Shown here in pieces: positions 5,240 to 5,543 of a DNA stretch of 5,543 nt. Both the position numbers and the translations under genes were made by a program. Source of the DNA: Thaumarchaeota archaeon S13 (lineage in GTDB: Archaea; Thermoproteota; Nitrososphaeria; Nitrososphaerales; Nitrosopumilaceae); the NCBI GenBank assembly GCA_003724275.1, contig RHFA01000129.1, positions 1 to 5,543 of the forward strand. The letters are read 5' to 3'. The stretch's first letter is position 1, and each line of letters opens with the position of its first letter. The notes under the pieces are model-generated. The model was not told the origin of the DNA, did not search any database, and saw only the letters and a list, made by a program, of their open reading frames with translations.

Positions 5240-5252
5240 GGGCCGGCCCCGC
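5240..5252 (-). promoter_or_regulatory. 13-nt element shared with the ASCH upstream region
   Basis: Read on the minus strand, GCGGGGCCGGCCC ends 4 nt before ATG 5235. The identical 13-mer, same orientation, ends 5 nt before the ASCH ATG (3744-3756). Both lie between a TATA-like element and a probably leaderless start, and both centre on the palindrome GGGCCGGCCC. This suggests a common regulator, but only two copies are seen. Confidence 0.35.
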
Positions 5253-5261
5253 TCGGAGGCG

Positions 5262-5268
5262 CTAATGT
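5262..5268 (-). promoter_or_regulatory. Weak TATA-like element for the TPR gene
   Basis: On the minus strand this reads ACATTAG, centred about 30 nt upstream of ATG 5235. It is the only AT-rich patch at the right distance, but a poorer match than the other TATA-like elements here. CCAAAACACAC just upstream could contribute. Confidence 0.4.
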
Positions 5269-5275
5269 GTGTTTT

Positions 5276-5298
5276 GGGCGCGGGGCGGGGCGCGCGGG
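5276..5298 (+). other. Potential G-quadruplex tract
   Basis: Four G-runs of at least three (5276-5278, 5282-5285, 5287-5290, 5296-5298) have loops of 3, 1 and 5 nt, satisfying the usual G3N1-7 rule; further runs follow at 5306 and 5313. The tract lies just upstream of the TPR TATA-like element, with the G-rich strand opposite the TPR coding strand. Confidence 0.45.
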
Positions 5299-5352
5299 CG
5301 CCGGCGGGCCGCGGGGCGCGACGGTGCTGTATGACTAGGCGCGCCCTGCGCA

Positions 5353-5422
5353 GAGATCCGGGTTTTTTGGCCAAAAGATCCGACCTTCCCCGCCGAAACG
5401 CGCATTGGTCGGGAGATCCGGG
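5353..5422 (+). repeat. Short direct repeats GAGATCCGGG / AGATCCG around a TTTTGGCCAAAA palindrome
   Basis: The decamer GAGATCCGGG occurs at 5353-5362 and, exactly 60 bp later, at 5413-5422. A third partial copy (AGATCCG) is at 5376-5382, directly after the 12-bp palindrome TTTTGGCCAAAA (5365-5376). The window ends in AGATC, possibly the beginning of a fourth copy. The T6 run at 5363-5368 could also act as an archaeal-type terminator for a rightward transcript, but no such gene is seen. Confidence 0.4.
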
Positions 5423-5543
5423 GGCTGCCGTGGCGCGGGGCGGAGGCCGGCCGAGGGGCAAGGGCGTGGGAAAGCCCGTGGTAGGCCGGCGCCGCGCCGC
5501 CGCCGCGGCCAGGAGCGCAATACTCGGCGCCCTCATTCAGATC

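Larger units (their letters stand above)
5269..5543. other. Non-coding stretch with G-runs and short repeats; no gene supported
   Basis: I see no gene in this stretch. Open frames exist on both strands, but they are low-complexity Arg/Pro/Ala sequence, and the longest (minus, ATG 5536) runs through the TPR promoter into the TPR gene in another frame. What is present: a run of G-tracts (5276-5316), three AGATCCG heptamers (5354, 5376, 5414), a TTTTGGCCAAAA palindrome (5365-5376), a 6-bp stem (CCGACC 5380-5385, GGTCGG 5407-5412) and a small hairpin (GGGC 5462-5465, GCCC 5474-5477). It may include an upstream region or untranslated part of a gene beyond the window, or a small RNA. Confidence 0.5.

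Noticed and set aside
5353..5422. CRISPR-like repeats
   Set aside because: Copies are only 7-10 bp with unequal spacing (22 and 38 bp), far below CRISPR repeat length and regularity.
5084..5536. Minus-strand open frame starting ATG 5536 with a signal-like MRAPSIALLAAAAARR
   Set aside because: It continues through the TPR promoter and into the TPR gene in another frame; after the first residues it is Arg/Pro-rich noise, and no promoter is visible before the window ends.
5335..5543. tRNA or other known structural RNA at the right end
   Set aside because: I found no T-loop motif (GGTTCGAATCC-like), no acceptor-stem pairing and no RNase P or SRP hallmark; only short stems are present.

Overview
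The window looks like chromosomal DNA of a very GC-rich archaeon, most likely a Thaumarchaeon (Nitrososphaerota). The basis is mixed. Nearly every gene or operon start has a short AT-rich TATA-like element about 27-31 nt upstream and no Shine-Dalgarno sequence, the archaeal leaderless pattern. One secreted protein ends in a VPEFG motif, a hydrophobic stretch and basic residues, the PEFG-CTERM sorting signal known mainly from Thaumarchaeota. The unusually high GC suggests a Cenarchaeum-like or sponge-associated lineage, but that is a guess from composition.

Layout, left to right: (1) the 3' part of a plus-strand VWA-domain gene resembling the CobT/MoxR-associated class, its stop overlapping (2) a minus-strand secreted six-blade kelch propeller with a PEFG-CTERM tail. 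(3) A divergent intergenic region of about 150 bp drives the kelch gene leftward and, rightward, a two-gene operon of small unrecognised proteins (63 and 131 aa) joined by a GTGA overlap. (4) A plus-strand single-pass membrane protein has a cytosolic helical head and an outer Ig-like domain. (5) A minus-strand ASCH-domain protein shares its stop tetranucleotide CTAG with the membrane protein. (6) A second divergent promoter region of about 104 bp leads to a plus-strand protein with eight CxxC knuckles (four zinc ribbons). (7) A minus-strand membrane-anchored TPR protein overlaps the zinc-ribbon gene tail to tail. (8) The last 308 bp hold the TPR promoter and then GC-rich sequence with G-runs, short AGATCCG repeats and a TTTTGGCCAAAA palindrome, but no gene I can support.

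The genes do not form one recognisable pathway. Three membrane or extracytoplasmic proteins (kelch, Ig-like, TPR) alternate with intracellular ones (VWA, ASCH, zinc ribbon). The arrangement is compact: all three convergent gene pairs overlap at their 3' ends by 23, 4 and 11 bp, and promoters sit only at starts. The least expected signals are an identical 13-nt GC palindromic element just upstream of both the ASCH and TPR start codons, an 18-bp palindrome at the expected transcription start of the Ig-like gene, and the eight-knuckle zinc protein. I did not find a convincing defence, mobile or CRISPR system.
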